From the NCBI GenBank assembly GCA_003132305.1, contig PKXJ01000029.1:6861-42300 (forward strand): a stretch of 35,440 nt of DNA, read 5' to 3'. The notes below the pieces were generated by a model. The model saw nothing but the letters and a program-made list of their open reading frames with translations. It had not been told where the DNA came from and ran no database searches. The translations under genes and the position numbers were made by a program. The DNA is from Acidimicrobiaceae bacterium (GTDB lineage: Bacteria; Actinomycetota; Acidimicrobiia; Acidimicrobiales; RAAP-2). This document shows, piece after piece, positions 16,483-23,888 of this stretch (within the stretch, counting starts at the first letter, position 1; the number at the start of each line of letters is the position of its first letter).

Positions 16483-17277
16483 CTGTCGACTTCGCTCCGC
16501 CGCCGCCGCAACCGCGTCAAGAAACGCCGCACGAACAGCGCGAGATTCAAGTACCCGTAGACCCGCCGCGGTCGTTCCGCCGGGTGAGGTGACCTGGGCT
16601 CGCAGCTCTTCGGGTGACTCCCCTGTCTCACTTAGTAGCGCCGCTGATCCTTCGAACGTGGACACCACGAGCTGGCGTGACACCTCGCGCGAAAGTCCTT
16701 GGTGGACCCCGGCCTCAATCAGCGCTTCGACGACGAGATAGAGATAAGCCGGCATCGGGCCAGAGAGCCCCGTCACGGCGTCGATGTTGCGCTCGGTCAC
16801 GCGCACGACGATCCCGACCGCGCTCAGAATCGACTCCGCCCAGTCGAGGTCGTCACTCGTGACGTTCGATCCCCCGGCGATGGCGCTCGCACCCTTTCGA
16901 ACCAGCACGGGCGTGTTGGGCATCGAACGAATGACCGCGACAGGACCGGGAAAGACCGCTTCCAGGCGCGCCGTGGAGAGGCCCGCCACAATCGAGAGAA
17001 GTCGCGTCACGCCGGTCGCGCCCACGACGCGTGCGGCACTTTCGGCGTGATCGGGTTTCACGCACAAGACGACGCCCGTCGAGGCGTCCACCTCCGCGAG
17101 TTCGATCGACGCGCAGACCACGACGCCAGGTAGTCGTGTCTCCAGTGCGCCACGCTGCACGAGCGCGCTTTCCACGACCGCGAGCTCGCTGGCCGTACAC
17201 CACTTCGCTCTGAGAAGTCCTTCGGCCAGGGCCGATCCCATGCGACCGCCGCCAATGATGATGAGTTTGAAAGCCAC
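16471..17277 (-). CDS. proC: Pyrroline-5-carboxylate reductase
   Basis: ProC makes L-proline from pyrroline-5-carboxylate with NAD(P)H. The 268-residue protein starts with the Rossmann motif LIIIGGGRMGSALAEG. It carries VLCVKPDHA and VIRSMPNTPVLVRKG, and ends in the family signature running from VTSPGGTTAAGL to the final helix. The SGPMPAYLYLVVEALIEAG helix matches the substrate/dimer region, with Met in place of the commoner Ser/Gly-Pro context. The GTG start (17277-17275) lacks a Shine-Dalgarno and has TAGCGT exactly six bases upstream. Location between mshA-ybjN and rex resembles mycobacterial neighbourhoods, where proC lies near mshA. Confidence 0.96.
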   Translation of the reverse strand: MAFKLIIIGGGRMGSALAEGLLRAKWCTASELAVVESALVQRGALETRLPGVVVCASIELAEVDASTGVVLCVKPDHAESAARVVGATGVTRLLSIVAGLSTARLEAVFPGPVAVIRSMPNTPVLVRKGASAIAGGSNVTSDDLDWAESILSAVGIVVRVTERNIDAVTGLSGPMPAYLYLVVEALIEAGVHQGLSREVSRQLVVSTFEGSAALLSETGESPEELRAQVTSPGGTTAAGLRVLESRAVRAAFLDAVAAAAERSRQLGR

Positions 17278-17283
17278 GGTGTA

Positions 17284-17289
17284 ACGCTA
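17284..17289 (-). promoter_or_regulatory. Predicted -10 hexamer of a leaderless proC promoter
   Basis: TAGCGT on the minus strand ends six bases before GTG 17277, within the 23-base gap between the YbjN gene and proC. No clear -35 is visible. Confidence 0.4.
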
Positions 17290-17300
17290 CAAGGTTGGTC

Positions 17301-17789
17301 TCAACGTGCCTTCCTGCGTCGATAGACCGAACCCAGTCCCATCGTCATCGCCGTCGGAAAGATCTCGTCGACGTAGGTCACCGTCGCGCCGACGAGTTCG
17401 TCCAGTCGCTCGACCGTCAGTTCTTGGATGGGCACTTGCGTGACGAGGTAGATCCCCTCTTCGGGCCCGATGGCCAGATGTAGTTCGCGCAGTTCGTGGT
17501 TCTTCACCATCAGGTACCGGTAGAGCTCTTCGCGATTCTCTTCGGGCGCGGGCATGAGTTCCGTTTCGGCGAAGACCGTTCGTTGACGAAGCGAGAGCCA
17601 GAGCGTGATGACGTCTTTTTCTTCACCCATTAGTCGAATCAACCAGTGAAAGTGACCCTTGTCGTCGGGCACGTCCTGGTGCTCGATCTCGCCCACGAAG
17701 GAACTGGCGTTCCACAGTGCGGACCATTCGTGAAGGGTTTCGTTGAGACGCGAGGCCGCGTCCGCGTCACTGAGGGGTGCGCGCGTCAC
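17301..17789 (-). CDS. YbjN-domain protein
   Basis: The 162-residue product resembles YbjN-family proteins, a fold related to type III secretion chaperones, whose biochemical role is not established. Visible features are an acidic soluble protein with WLIRLMGEEKDVITLWLSLRQ, YRYLMVKNHELRELHLAIG and VPIQELTVERLDELVGAT. The same pair, mshA followed by a YbjN gene, occurs in mycobacteria (Rv0486-Rv0487), which supports the call. GTG 17789-17787 follows the mshA TAA directly with no spacer, so expression is coupled to mshA. No catalytic residues can be named and no membrane segment is present. Confidence 0.8.
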   Translation of the reverse strand: MTRAPLSDADAASRLNETLHEWSALWNASSFVGEIEHQDVPDDKGHFHWLIRLMGEEKDVITLWLSLRQRTVFAETELMPAPEENREELYRYLMVKNHELRELHLAIGPEEGIYLVTQVPIQELTVERLDELVGATVTYVDEIFPTAMTMGLGSVYRRRKAR

Positions 17790-19007
17790 TTAACAGCGAA
17801 CGAGACTCTCTGAGGCGAGCTGATCGATCAGGGCCGCGAGTGACTCGGCGGCGCGTCGCCAGGTGTAGCGGCGAGCGCGCAAGACGGCGGCGTTCGAAAG
17901 TGAGGTGGCGCTGTTGGCGTCGAGCGCGAGTTCCACGACGTCCGCCCAGCGCGCAACGTCGCGTTCACTCACGAGGTAGCCGGTCACGCCCTCTTCAATC
18001 AACGTTGACAGCCCGCCGACATCGCTCGCCACGACGGGCGTGCCACAGGCCGAAGACTCGAGGGCCACCAGTCCAAAACTCTCGGCGCGCGAGGGTACCA
18101 GCGTCACGTCGGCCGCGCGCATCCACGAAGAGAGCAGTTGGTGAGCCTGCGGCGCGACGAACGTCACCTGGTCGATGACCCCCGCCTCGGCCACGCGCTG
18201 GTGCAACTTTTCCAAGGTCGCCTTGCCGTCGGGTCCGGAAGGTCCCCCCACGATGGCGAGCATGGCGTGACGTCCGCGTTGGCGTAGTTCAATCAGCGTC
18301 TCTAATGCCAAGTCCGCGCCCTTGAGCTCTTGAAGACGCCCGACGAACAACAACATGATGGCGTCCCTATCGAGTCCGAGGGCGCGACGAGCTTGGGGCC
18401 GGAAGCCGGGAGAGAAGAAGGCGTGCTCCACGCCGAGGGGCACGACGTGCACGCGAGATGGTTCGGCGTTGTAGAGACGGACGAACTGCGCGGCCTCGAC
18501 GTCACAACTGGCGAGGACGGCGTCCGCACAGGCGACGATCGCCGCCTCTTGGAAGGCGCGATCGTCCGACTCGGCTTCGAAGGTGTCGGCCTTCACTCGC
18601 TCGAGTGTGTGAAAGGTCATGATCAGGGGAATGTTCAACTCATGCTTCAGCCGGTGTCCCGCGAGGCCGCTCAGCCAGTAGTTGGCGTGAATCGCGTCGG
18701 GCGTGCCCGAACATCGAAAGAGGGTCTTCACGGTGTCGGTGAACTCACCGACGTACTCCGTCAGTCCCTCGCGGTCAAGCGCTGTGGCCGGCCCGGCCGT
18801 CACGTAGTGCACGCGAAAGCCCGGTTCGACGAACTCCATGTCGCGCACCTGGGTGTTGTCGCGCCGGGTGTAAACGTCGACCTCGTGTCCGAGACGCGCC
18901 AGCGCGCTCGAGAGCTCTCGAACGTAGACGTTCATGCCCCCGCCGTCACCGGTACCCGGCTGGGCCAGGGGCGACGTGTGATAGGAGAGAACGGCGAGAC
19001 GAGCCAT
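17790..19007 (-). CDS. mshA: D-inositol-3-phosphate glycosyltransferase (mycothiol biosynthesis)
   Basis: MshA transfers GlcNAc from UDP-GlcNAc to inositol 3-phosphate, the first step of mycothiol synthesis; mycothiol is the low-molecular-weight thiol of actinobacteria. The 405-residue GT4-family protein has the N-terminal HTSPLAQPGTGDGGGMNVYV signature of MshA, YWLSGLAGHRL, TFHTLERVK, the nucleotide-binding Arg224/Lys229 (VGRLQELKG), and the EX7E region AESFGLVALESSACGTPVVA. ATG 19007 has no Shine-Dalgarno; a near-consensus TAGAAT lies six bases upstream, so the message is probably leaderless. It is the first gene of the long leftward run that continues to hemL. Confidence 0.95.
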   Translation of the reverse strand: MARLAVLSYHTSPLAQPGTGDGGGMNVYVRELSSALARLGHEVDVYTRRDNTQVRDMEFVEPGFRVHYVTAGPATALDREGLTEYVGEFTDTVKTLFRCSGTPDAIHANYWLSGLAGHRLKHELNIPLIMTFHTLERVKADTFEAESDDRAFQEAAIVACADAVLASCDVEAAQFVRLYNAEPSRVHVVPLGVEHAFFSPGFRPQARRALGLDRDAIMLLFVGRLQELKGADLALETLIELRQRGRHAMLAIVGGPSGPDGKATLEKLHQRVAEAGVIDQVTFVAPQAHQLLSSWMRAADVTLVPSRAESFGLVALESSACGTPVVASDVGGLSTLIEEGVTGYLVSERDVARWADVVELALDANSATSLSNAAVLRARRYTWRRAAESLAALIDQLASESLVRC

Positions 19008-19013
19008 AGACGA

Positions 19014-19019
19014 ATTCTA
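19014..19019 (-). promoter_or_regulatory. Predicted -10 hexamer of a leaderless mshA promoter
   Basis: TAGAAT on the minus strand, one mismatch from TATAAT, ends six bases before ATG 19007. The -35 region is not obvious. It is the best-matching hexamer of the seven sites with this geometry in the window. Confidence 0.6.
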
Positions 19020-19128
19020 CCGGTCAACGTTTCTCGAGAGACTTGGCCCTAAAAACCATAGGCCGCGCGCAGCGTTTCCCTCTCCAAGGAAGCACCGCGT
19101 TGTCGAACAATCTGAAACACTAGAAGCC

Positions 19129-20199
19129 ATGACGTCACTCCCGCTCCCGACCGAAAGACCCAAGCTGGTCTCGCCGCCCGCGGTCAAACCCGGTGACCGT
19201 GTGGCAATGTTGTCGCCGTCGTGGGCCGGCCCGGCCGTCTATCCCGAGGTGCACGACATCGGACTGCAAGTGCTTCGCGACCAACTCGGCCTGGAACCAG
19301 TCGAGTACCCAACGACCCTGCAACTCGGCGCCTCAGCCAAGGACCGCGCGCGCGACCTCATGGAGGCCTTCGGTGACGATTCGATCGCCGCCGTCATGGC
19401 CTCCATTGGTGGCGACGACCAGATCACGATTCTTCCGTACCTGGATCCCGACGTCTTGGCGGCGCATCCCAAGCGCTTCTATGGTTACAGCGACAACACC
19501 AACTTCTTGAACTATCTCTGGAACCTCGGCATCGTCGGCTACCACGGCGGCTCGACGTTGATTCACTTGGCTCGAGCCGGCGGCGTACACCCACTGTCCT
19601 TGGCGTCGCTGGGCTCGGCACTCTTTACGAACGACACGGTTGAGCTAAAACCAGTCGAGGAGTTCACGGACTTGTCGCCCGAGTGGTCGGACCGAGCGAC
19701 GTTGAACTCCGCGCTTCCCACGACGAAAGAGAGCGGCTGGCACTGGCACAACGCGGATCGCTTGGTCAGCGGGCCGACGTGGGGCGGCAATCTCGAAATT
19801 CTGCACTGGAACTTGGCCGCGAACCGCTGGATCCTGCGCGTCGAGGCGTACCGCGGGTGCGTCCTACTCGTAGAGACGTCCGAAGACATGCCCTCCCATG
19901 AAGAGGTGTTCTACATGCTTCGCAACTTCGGCGAACGAGGGCTTCTCCAACGCTTTGACGCCATAGTCGTCGCGAAACCCAAGGCGTGGCGCCACGACCG
20001 AATGAACGACGCCGCGACCCGAGAAGCTTTTCGCAACGACCAGCGCGACGCCGTTCTTCAAGCAGTTGCTACCTACAATCCCAGCGCCGTCGTCGTGATT
20101 GGTCCGGACTTTGGCCACACCGACCCTCAGTACGTCGTTCCTTACGGTGGACAGATGACGGTCGACGGTCCGGCTCGACGAATCACCATCACGTACTAA
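19129..20199 (+). CDS. Peptidase S66 family protein (LD-carboxypeptidase / MccF-like)
   Basis: S66 serine peptidases either remove D-Ala from murein tetrapeptides (LdcA) or, as MccF, inactivate microcin C-like peptide-nucleotides. The 356-residue protein has the nucleophile Ser121 in FYGYSDNTNF, preceded by MASIGGDDQITILPYLD. The presumed catalytic Glu249 is in LLVETSED and His330 in GPDFGHTDP. The VETSED and DFGHTDP context looks closer to MccF-like than to LdcA members, but the substrate cannot be read from sequence. No signal peptide is seen, so it should be cytoplasmic. The ATG start has only a weak upstream GAAG. It is divergent from mshA (121 bases) and convergent with sodX (15-base gap). 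Confidence 0.88.
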   Translation: MTSLPLPTERPKLVSPPAVKPGDRVAMLSPSWAGPAVYPEVHDIGLQVLRDQLGLEPVEYPTTLQLGASAKDRARDLMEAFGDDSIAAVMASIGGDDQITILPYLDPDVLAAHPKRFYGYSDNTNFLNYLWNLGIVGYHGGSTLIHLARAGGVHPLSLASLGSALFTNDTVELKPVEEFTDLSPEWSDRATLNSALPTTKESGWHWHNADRLVSGPTWGGNLEILHWNLAANRWILRVEAYRGCVLLVETSEDMPSHEEVFYMLRNFGERGLLQRFDAIVVAKPKAWRHDRMNDAATREAFRNDQRDAVLQAVATYNPSAVVVIGPDFGHTDPQYVVPYGGQMTVDGPARRITITY

Positions 20200-20214
20200 T
20201 AGGGCAGCGTTTCG

Positions 20215-20520
20215 CTATCGAGATGACGCCAAGACGATGTAGATCACGTCGCGCGTGGGCACCAGACCGAAATCGCGCGAGTCCGTGGACGCCTGGACGT
20301 TGTCGCCTCGTAGATCCAACAACGAGCCGACCGTCGACACGCAGCGCTTCAAGAGCCAGCGCGACGGATTCCTCGGGTCGCGAACTACCACCACGTCACC
20401 CTTTCGCACCCGACGCCACCGGCGAAGTGCCGTCAGGCGTTCGCCCGGAAGGTACGTGGGCGCCATCGACGACCCCTCGACGGTCACACGTCGCAGGAAG
20501 AACTCGAGGATCCGGGCCAC
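20215..20520 (-). CDS. sodX: Nickel-type superoxide dismutase maturation protease
   Basis: SodX is an S26-family (signal-peptidase-like) protease that trims the propeptide of Ni-superoxide dismutase. The product has the Ser nucleophile region VEGSSMAPTYLPGE and the Lys in SRWLLKRCVS, expected as a Ser/Lys dyad, then LRGDNVQASTDSRDFG, which corresponds to the GDN-x-DSRD box of S26 peptidases. The open frame extends to 20631, overlapping sodN on the other strand. I chose GTG 20520-20518 (101 residues) because TATCGT lies exactly six bases upstream and the extension is not family-like; GTG 20541 is an alternative. It is divergent from sodN, its presumed substrate gene. Confidence 0.9.
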   Translation of the reverse strand: MARILEFFLRRVTVEGSSMAPTYLPGERLTALRRWRRVRKGDVVVVRDPRNPSRWLLKRCVSTVGSLLDLRGDNVQASTDSRDFGLVPTRDVIYIVLASSR

Positions 20521-20526
20521 GGCGAA

Positions 20527-20532
20527 ACGATA
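20527..20532 (-). promoter_or_regulatory. Predicted -10 hexamer of a leaderless sodX promoter
   Basis: TATCGT on the minus strand ends six bases before GTG 20520, which supports that start over the longer frame. A candidate plus-strand hexamer for sodN, TATCCT (20548-20553), lies 16 bases away, so the two promoters would share a compact control region. Confidence 0.45.
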
Positions 20533-20608
20533 CCTGAGCACTGTGACTATCCTGCAGATTGACATCGCGTTCGAATATCGCTGGGCGCACCTATCGAAAG
20601 GCACCGTT

Positions 20609-21025
20609 ATGACACTGCTTACCCGTCTCAATGCTCTGCTCGACGCATCAACGACGCCGCTGGTGGCTTCCGCTCATTGCGACCTGCCCTGTGGTGTGTA
20701 CGACCCGGCCCAAGCCCGCATCGAAGCGCAGTCCGTGAAGGGGTGCATGGAGAAGCACAACGCGTCGAGCGACGCCGACTTCAAGGTGCGCGCCGCCTTC
20801 ATCAAGGAAGAGCGCTGCGAACTCGTAAAGCACCACCTCTGGGTGCTCTGGACCGACTACTTCAAGGTCGAGCACTTAAAGGAGTTCCCGAACCTGCACG
20901 ACCTCTTCTGGATGGCCACGAAGACCGCTGGCGACGCGAAGAAGACCAACGACGTCAAAGTCGCGGACAACTTGCTAGCGCAGATTGACGACATCGCCGA
21001 GATCTTCTGGGCCACGAAGAAGTAG
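20609..21025 (+). CDS. sodN: Nickel superoxide dismutase
   Basis: SodN converts superoxide to oxygen and peroxide at a Ni centre held by the mature N-terminus. The 138-residue precursor has the nickel hook HCDLPCGVYDPAQARIEA. His23, Cys24 and Cys28 correspond to His1, Cys2 and Cys6 of the mature enzyme, and Tyr31 to Tyr9. A 22-residue propeptide (MTLLTRLNALLDAS..) must be removed, presumably by the adjacent SodX; it is longer than the 14-residue Streptomyces leader. The remaining 115 residues are the helical bundle, including VRAAFIKEERCELVKHHLWV. ATG 20609 has GAAAGG about 8 bases upstream. The strong hairpin at 21038 follows the stop by 12 bases. Confidence 0.97.
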   Translation: MTLLTRLNALLDASTTPLVASAHCDLPCGVYDPAQARIEAQSVKGCMEKHNASSDADFKVRAAFIKEERCELVKHHLWVLWTDYFKVEHLKEFPNLHDLFWMATKTAGDAKKTNDVKVADNLLAQIDDIAEIFWATKK

Positions 21026-21037
21026 TCCAATTCACCT

Positions 21038-21083
21038 AGAAAGCGAGAGCCCGGTGGCGAAGGCCACCGGGCTCTCGCTTTCT
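21038..21083. terminator. Bidirectional intrinsic terminator, perfect 21-bp stem
   Basis: Positions 21038-21058 and 21063-21083 are perfectly complementary (21 bp, GC-rich core AGCCCGGTGGC) around the four-base loop 21059-21062. The A-run and T-run at the stem ends (GAAAG / CTTTC) give U-rich ends in both directions. It sits 12 bases after sodN and 4 bases after the traR-like gene, between two convergent units. Confidence 0.93.
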
Positions 21084-21087
21084 CGCA

Positions 21088-21276
21088 CTACGCGAGTTCG
21101 GGGTGAGCTCGACAGTTGGCGAGCAGGGGGTTCGCTTCGAGGTCAGCGCCATCGATCGGCGTGGAACAGACTTGGCACGTCCGATACGTACCGAGGCGAA
21201 GGCGCTCCAGCGCCCGATCGACGTCATTCAACGTGGACTCGATGGCCACCACACTGTCGTTAGTGAACTCTGGCAT
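21088..21276 (-). CDS. Small TraR/DksA-family zinc-finger protein
   Basis: The 62-residue product matches the C-terminal zinc-finger part of TraR/DksA proteins, which bind the RNA polymerase secondary channel. A short helix (STLNDVDRALERLRLG) precedes YRTCQVCSTPIDGADL and LLANCRAH. Metal ligands would be Cys34, Cys37, Cys55 and His58, i.e. the usual fourth Cys is replaced by His. There is no long coiled coil with the acidic tip needed for full DksA action, so its role is uncertain. ATG 21276 lacks a Shine-Dalgarno but has TACGAT six bases upstream, so it may be a separate leaderless transcript. It lies 78 bases beyond prpB on the same strand. Confidence 0.82.
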   Translation of the reverse strand: MPEFTNDSVVAIESTLNDVDRALERLRLGTYRTCQVCSTPIDGADLEANPLLANCRAHPELA

Positions 21277-21282
21277 GGCGAC

Positions 21283-21288
21283 ATCGTA
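21283..21288 (-). promoter_or_regulatory. Predicted -10 hexamer of the TraR/DksA-like gene
   Basis: TACGAT on the minus strand ends six bases before ATG 21276. No clear -35 is seen. Read-through from prpB is the alternative source of transcription. Confidence 0.4.
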
Positions 21289-21354
21289 CTTGCCCCATGC
21301 GCGTCTGCCCGGATGAGCTGATGCAAGCGGCCCGACCTACGGAAAACACTCGAA

Positions 21355-22254
21355 TTAACGCGGCACGTCAAAGTTAAAGATTGATGAGTCGTAGGCGTTG
21401 TACGACTCGTAGTCCAGCAGGTCGTAGAGTTCCGCTCGATCTTGCATCTGGTCGAGCATCGAGGCGAGGCTTCCTTCGGTTTCGATGGCCTCAAGAGCGC
21501 GAGCGGCGACCCCCATTGCCAGACGCAACAGCGAGACCGGGTAGATGATGATATTGATGCCAACGTTGGCCAGCTGGCTGGTCGTGAACAACGCACTCTT
21601 GCCGAACTCGGTCATGTTCGCCAAGATCGGAACGTCGACGGCGGCGCGGATCGTTTCGAACTCGTGCAGGTCCATCATCGCCTCGGGAAAGATCGCGTCG
21701 GCCCCCGCGTCAACGAGGGCCTTGGATCTCGCGACGGCGGCACTGAGACCTTCGACTGCTCGGATGTCCGTTCTGGCCATAACGAGCAGATTCGAGTCAC
21801 GCCGAGCGGTGACGGCGGCCCGGATTCGCCGAATGGCCGTTCCCTCATCGACCACCTGTTTTCCGTCAAGGTGACCACAGCGCTTCGGATTGACCTGATC
21901 TTCAAGGTGCAGTCCGGCGACCCCACTGTCCTCCAACACCTGCACGGTTCGCGCCACGTTCATGGGCTCGCCGAATCCGGTGTCGGCGTCGACCAGGGTC
22001 GGAAGATCGGTGACTCGGGCGATCTGGGCGCTTCGCGCGGCGACCTCGCTCAACGTGGTCAAGCCAATGTCGGGCAGACCTAGATCCGCCGCGAGCACCG
22101 CGCCCGACACGTACACGCCGTCGAAGTGCTTGCGCTCGATCAGTTTCGCGGACAGAGGATTGAACGCTCCCGGCACGACGAGCAGATCGCCCGTCGCCAA
22201 TCGTGTACGTAGTCGCACGCGCTTCTCCGCCGCGGTGACGAGTGATTGGAGCAT
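21355..22254 (-). CDS. prpB: Methylisocitrate lyase
   Basis: PrpB splits 2-methylisocitrate into pyruvate and succinate, the last step of the methylcitrate cycle for propionyl-CoA. The 299-residue protein has LVDADTGFGEPMNVARTV, HLEDQVNPKRCGHLDGK with the catalytic Cys126 of the KRCGH motif, VMARTDIRAVEGL, and the PrpB-like ILANMTEFGKSALFTT. The C-terminal half follows E. coli PrpB closely from memory, so methylisocitrate is preferred over other members of the isocitrate lyase/PEP mutase family. ATG 22254-22252 shares a base with the prpD TGA (TGATG), giving tight coupling. It is the last gene of the large leftward catabolic unit. Confidence 0.93.
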   Translation of the reverse strand: MLQSLVTAAEKRVRLRTRLATGDLLVVPGAFNPLSAKLIERKHFDGVYVSGAVLAADLGLPDIGLTTLSEVAARSAQIARVTDLPTLVDADTGFGEPMNVARTVQVLEDSGVAGLHLEDQVNPKRCGHLDGKQVVDEGTAIRRIRAAVTARRDSNLLVMARTDIRAVEGLSAAVARSKALVDAGADAIFPEAMMDLHEFETIRAAVDVPILANMTEFGKSALFTTSQLANVGINIIIYPVSLLRLAMGVAARALEAIETEGSLASMLDQMQDRAELYDLLDYESYNAYDSSIFNFDVPR

Positions 22255-23780
22255 CAGAACAGCCCCTCGGGTTCGGGGACCGACGCCAGAAGACCTGGCT
22301 TCGCACTGAAGTTGAGTTCAGTGAATTCGTTCGCCGTCAGGGCCGGCAAACGTTGCGCGGCACCGAGAAAGCGCTCGATCTCTTCGTCCTCGAGCACGTC
22401 GTTGGCCAGAGTTCGAAACTTGGCCACGTACTGCTCGCGAGCGAACGGTCGCGCCCCGAGCGGGTGGGCGTCCGGCAGGGCGATCTCGTCAACGATCGTC
22501 GTGCCGTTTGAAAGGACGATCTCGACTCGCCCACCGTACGCCTTCTCTCTCGGGTCGGAGGACAGGTATCGACGAGACCATTCGGGATCTTCCACGGTGC
22601 TCACCTTGCGCCACAGTTGGACCGTATCGGCACGCGCTGCTCGTGCGGGCGCGTACGAGTCGGCGTGGTGCCAGGAACCGTCTTGGAACGCCACGGTGAA
22701 GATGTACGGTAGCGAGTGGTCGAGCGTCTCTCGCGACGCGTTCGAGTCGAACTTTTGCGGATCGTTCGCGCCAGAGCCGATCACGTGGTGCGTGTGGTAG
22801 GAGGAGTGGATGACGACGCTCTCGATCTGTCGACCATCGAGTAGTTCGGGATGTTCAAAGTGGAGCTTGCGCGCGAGGTCAATCCACGCCTGGGCCTGGT
22901 ACTCGGCGGAGTGCTCCTTGGTGAAGCTCTCGAGTATGCCGAGCTTCGCTTCACCTCGGGCCGGCAAGGAAACCGTGTAGGAACCCTCGGGCCCGTCGAG
23001 CAGCCACGCGATCACGCCGTCTTCGCCTTCGTAGATCGGTGCCGGCGATGTCTGACCGCGCATCGCGCGGTCTACGGCTTCAATGGCGGCCTTGCCCGCG
23101 AACGCCGGGGCGTAGGCCTTCCACGTAGAGATCTCGCCCTTGCGTGATTGGCGCGTCGCGGTGGTTGTGTGCAACGCCTGACCGATCGCCTGGTAGATCA
23201 CTTCTTCGCTAAGACCGAGCAGTGTTCCAAGACCCGCCGCCACACTGGGTCCGAGGTGCGCGACGTGATCAATCTTATGCTCGTGCAAACTGATCGTGCG
23301 CGCCAACGCGATCTGTATCTCGTAGGCCGTGGCGATCGCTCGCACGACCTCGACGCCCGTCAACCCGCGAGCGGCACCGACGTGCTGTGCCACCGCCGCG
23401 ATTGGGGGAATATTGTCGCCCGGATGCGAGTACTCGGCGGCCAAGAAGGTGTCGTGAAAGTCGAGCTCGCGCACGGCGACCCCGTTGGCCCACGCTGCCC
23501 ATTCCGGGGCGACACGAACGTCGAACGTCGTACCCACCACGGTGCTGCCCGGAGAAAAACGGTGCATGGTGGCCTGCGCCCGTGCGGCGACCACCGGGCT
23601 TCGAAGGAGCGACGCGGCGGCGACCGCCGCGTTGTCAATGACACGGTTGATCACCATGTCGGTGACCTCATCAGTTGCGGCGACGGGGTCCACCGCCGCT
23701 TCGGCAATCTTCCACGCCAGCTGTTGAGTCCGAGGGAGTTCTTCGTCACTTCTATAGACGCGCACTTTATGGTCAATCAC
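22254..23780 (-). CDS. prpD: 2-Methylcitrate dehydratase (MmgE/PrpD family)
   Basis: PrpD dehydrates 2-methylcitrate to 2-methylaconitate in the methylcitrate cycle. The 508-residue protein carries [54 protein letters not shown] and, later, [17 protein letters not shown], all typical of PrpD; the arrangement resembles mycobacterial PrpD. The GTG start (23780-23778) has AAAGGA about 7 bases upstream. It is followed immediately by prpB. No prpC is present in the window, so methylcitrate synthase must be encoded elsewhere if the cycle is complete. A 108-base gap separates it from the upstream iclR gene, and I saw no obvious promoter there. Confidence 0.94.
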   Translation of the reverse strand: MIDHKVRVYRSDEELPRTQQLAWKIAEAAVDPVAATDEVTDMVINRVIDNAAVAAASLLRSPVVAARAQATMHRFSPGSTVVGTTFDVRVAPEWAAWANGVAVRELDFHDTFLAAEYSHPGDNIPPIAAVAQHVGAARGLTGVEVVRAIATAYEIQIALARTISLHEHKIDHVAHLGPSVAAGLGTLLGLSEEVIYQAIGQALHTTTATRQSRKGEISTWKAYAPAFAGKAAIEAVDRAMRGQTSPAPIYEGEDGVIAWLLDGPEGSYTVSLPARGEAKLGILESFTKEHSAEYQAQAWIDLARKLHFEHPELLDGRQIESVVIHSSYHTHHVIGSGANDPQKFDSNASRETLDHSLPYIFTVAFQDGSWHHADSYAPARAARADTVQLWRKVSTVEDPEWSRRYLSSDPREKAYGGRVEIVLSNGTTIVDEIALPDAHPLGARPFAREQYVAKFRTLANDVLEDEEIERFLGAAQRLPALTANEFTELNFSAKPGLLASVPEPEGLF

Positions 23781-23888
23781 TCGATTCCTTTCGGCGCCAG
23801 CCTGCCCGACACTGGGCCGTCGCAGGGGTTCTCAGCCCACGGTCCTTCGCAGTGCACGGCCAGTCGTCAGCTCGTCTACAGGTCGCCC

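Noticed and set aside
20559-20564. Consensus TTGACA upstream of sodN
   Set aside because: No acceptable -10 hexamer lies 16-18 bases downstream, so it is likely chance.
20255-20608. Upstream extension of the sodN frame
   Set aside because: It would add 118 residues before the known Ni-SOD leader and cover sodX. The ATG at 20609 has a ribosome site and gives a normal precursor.
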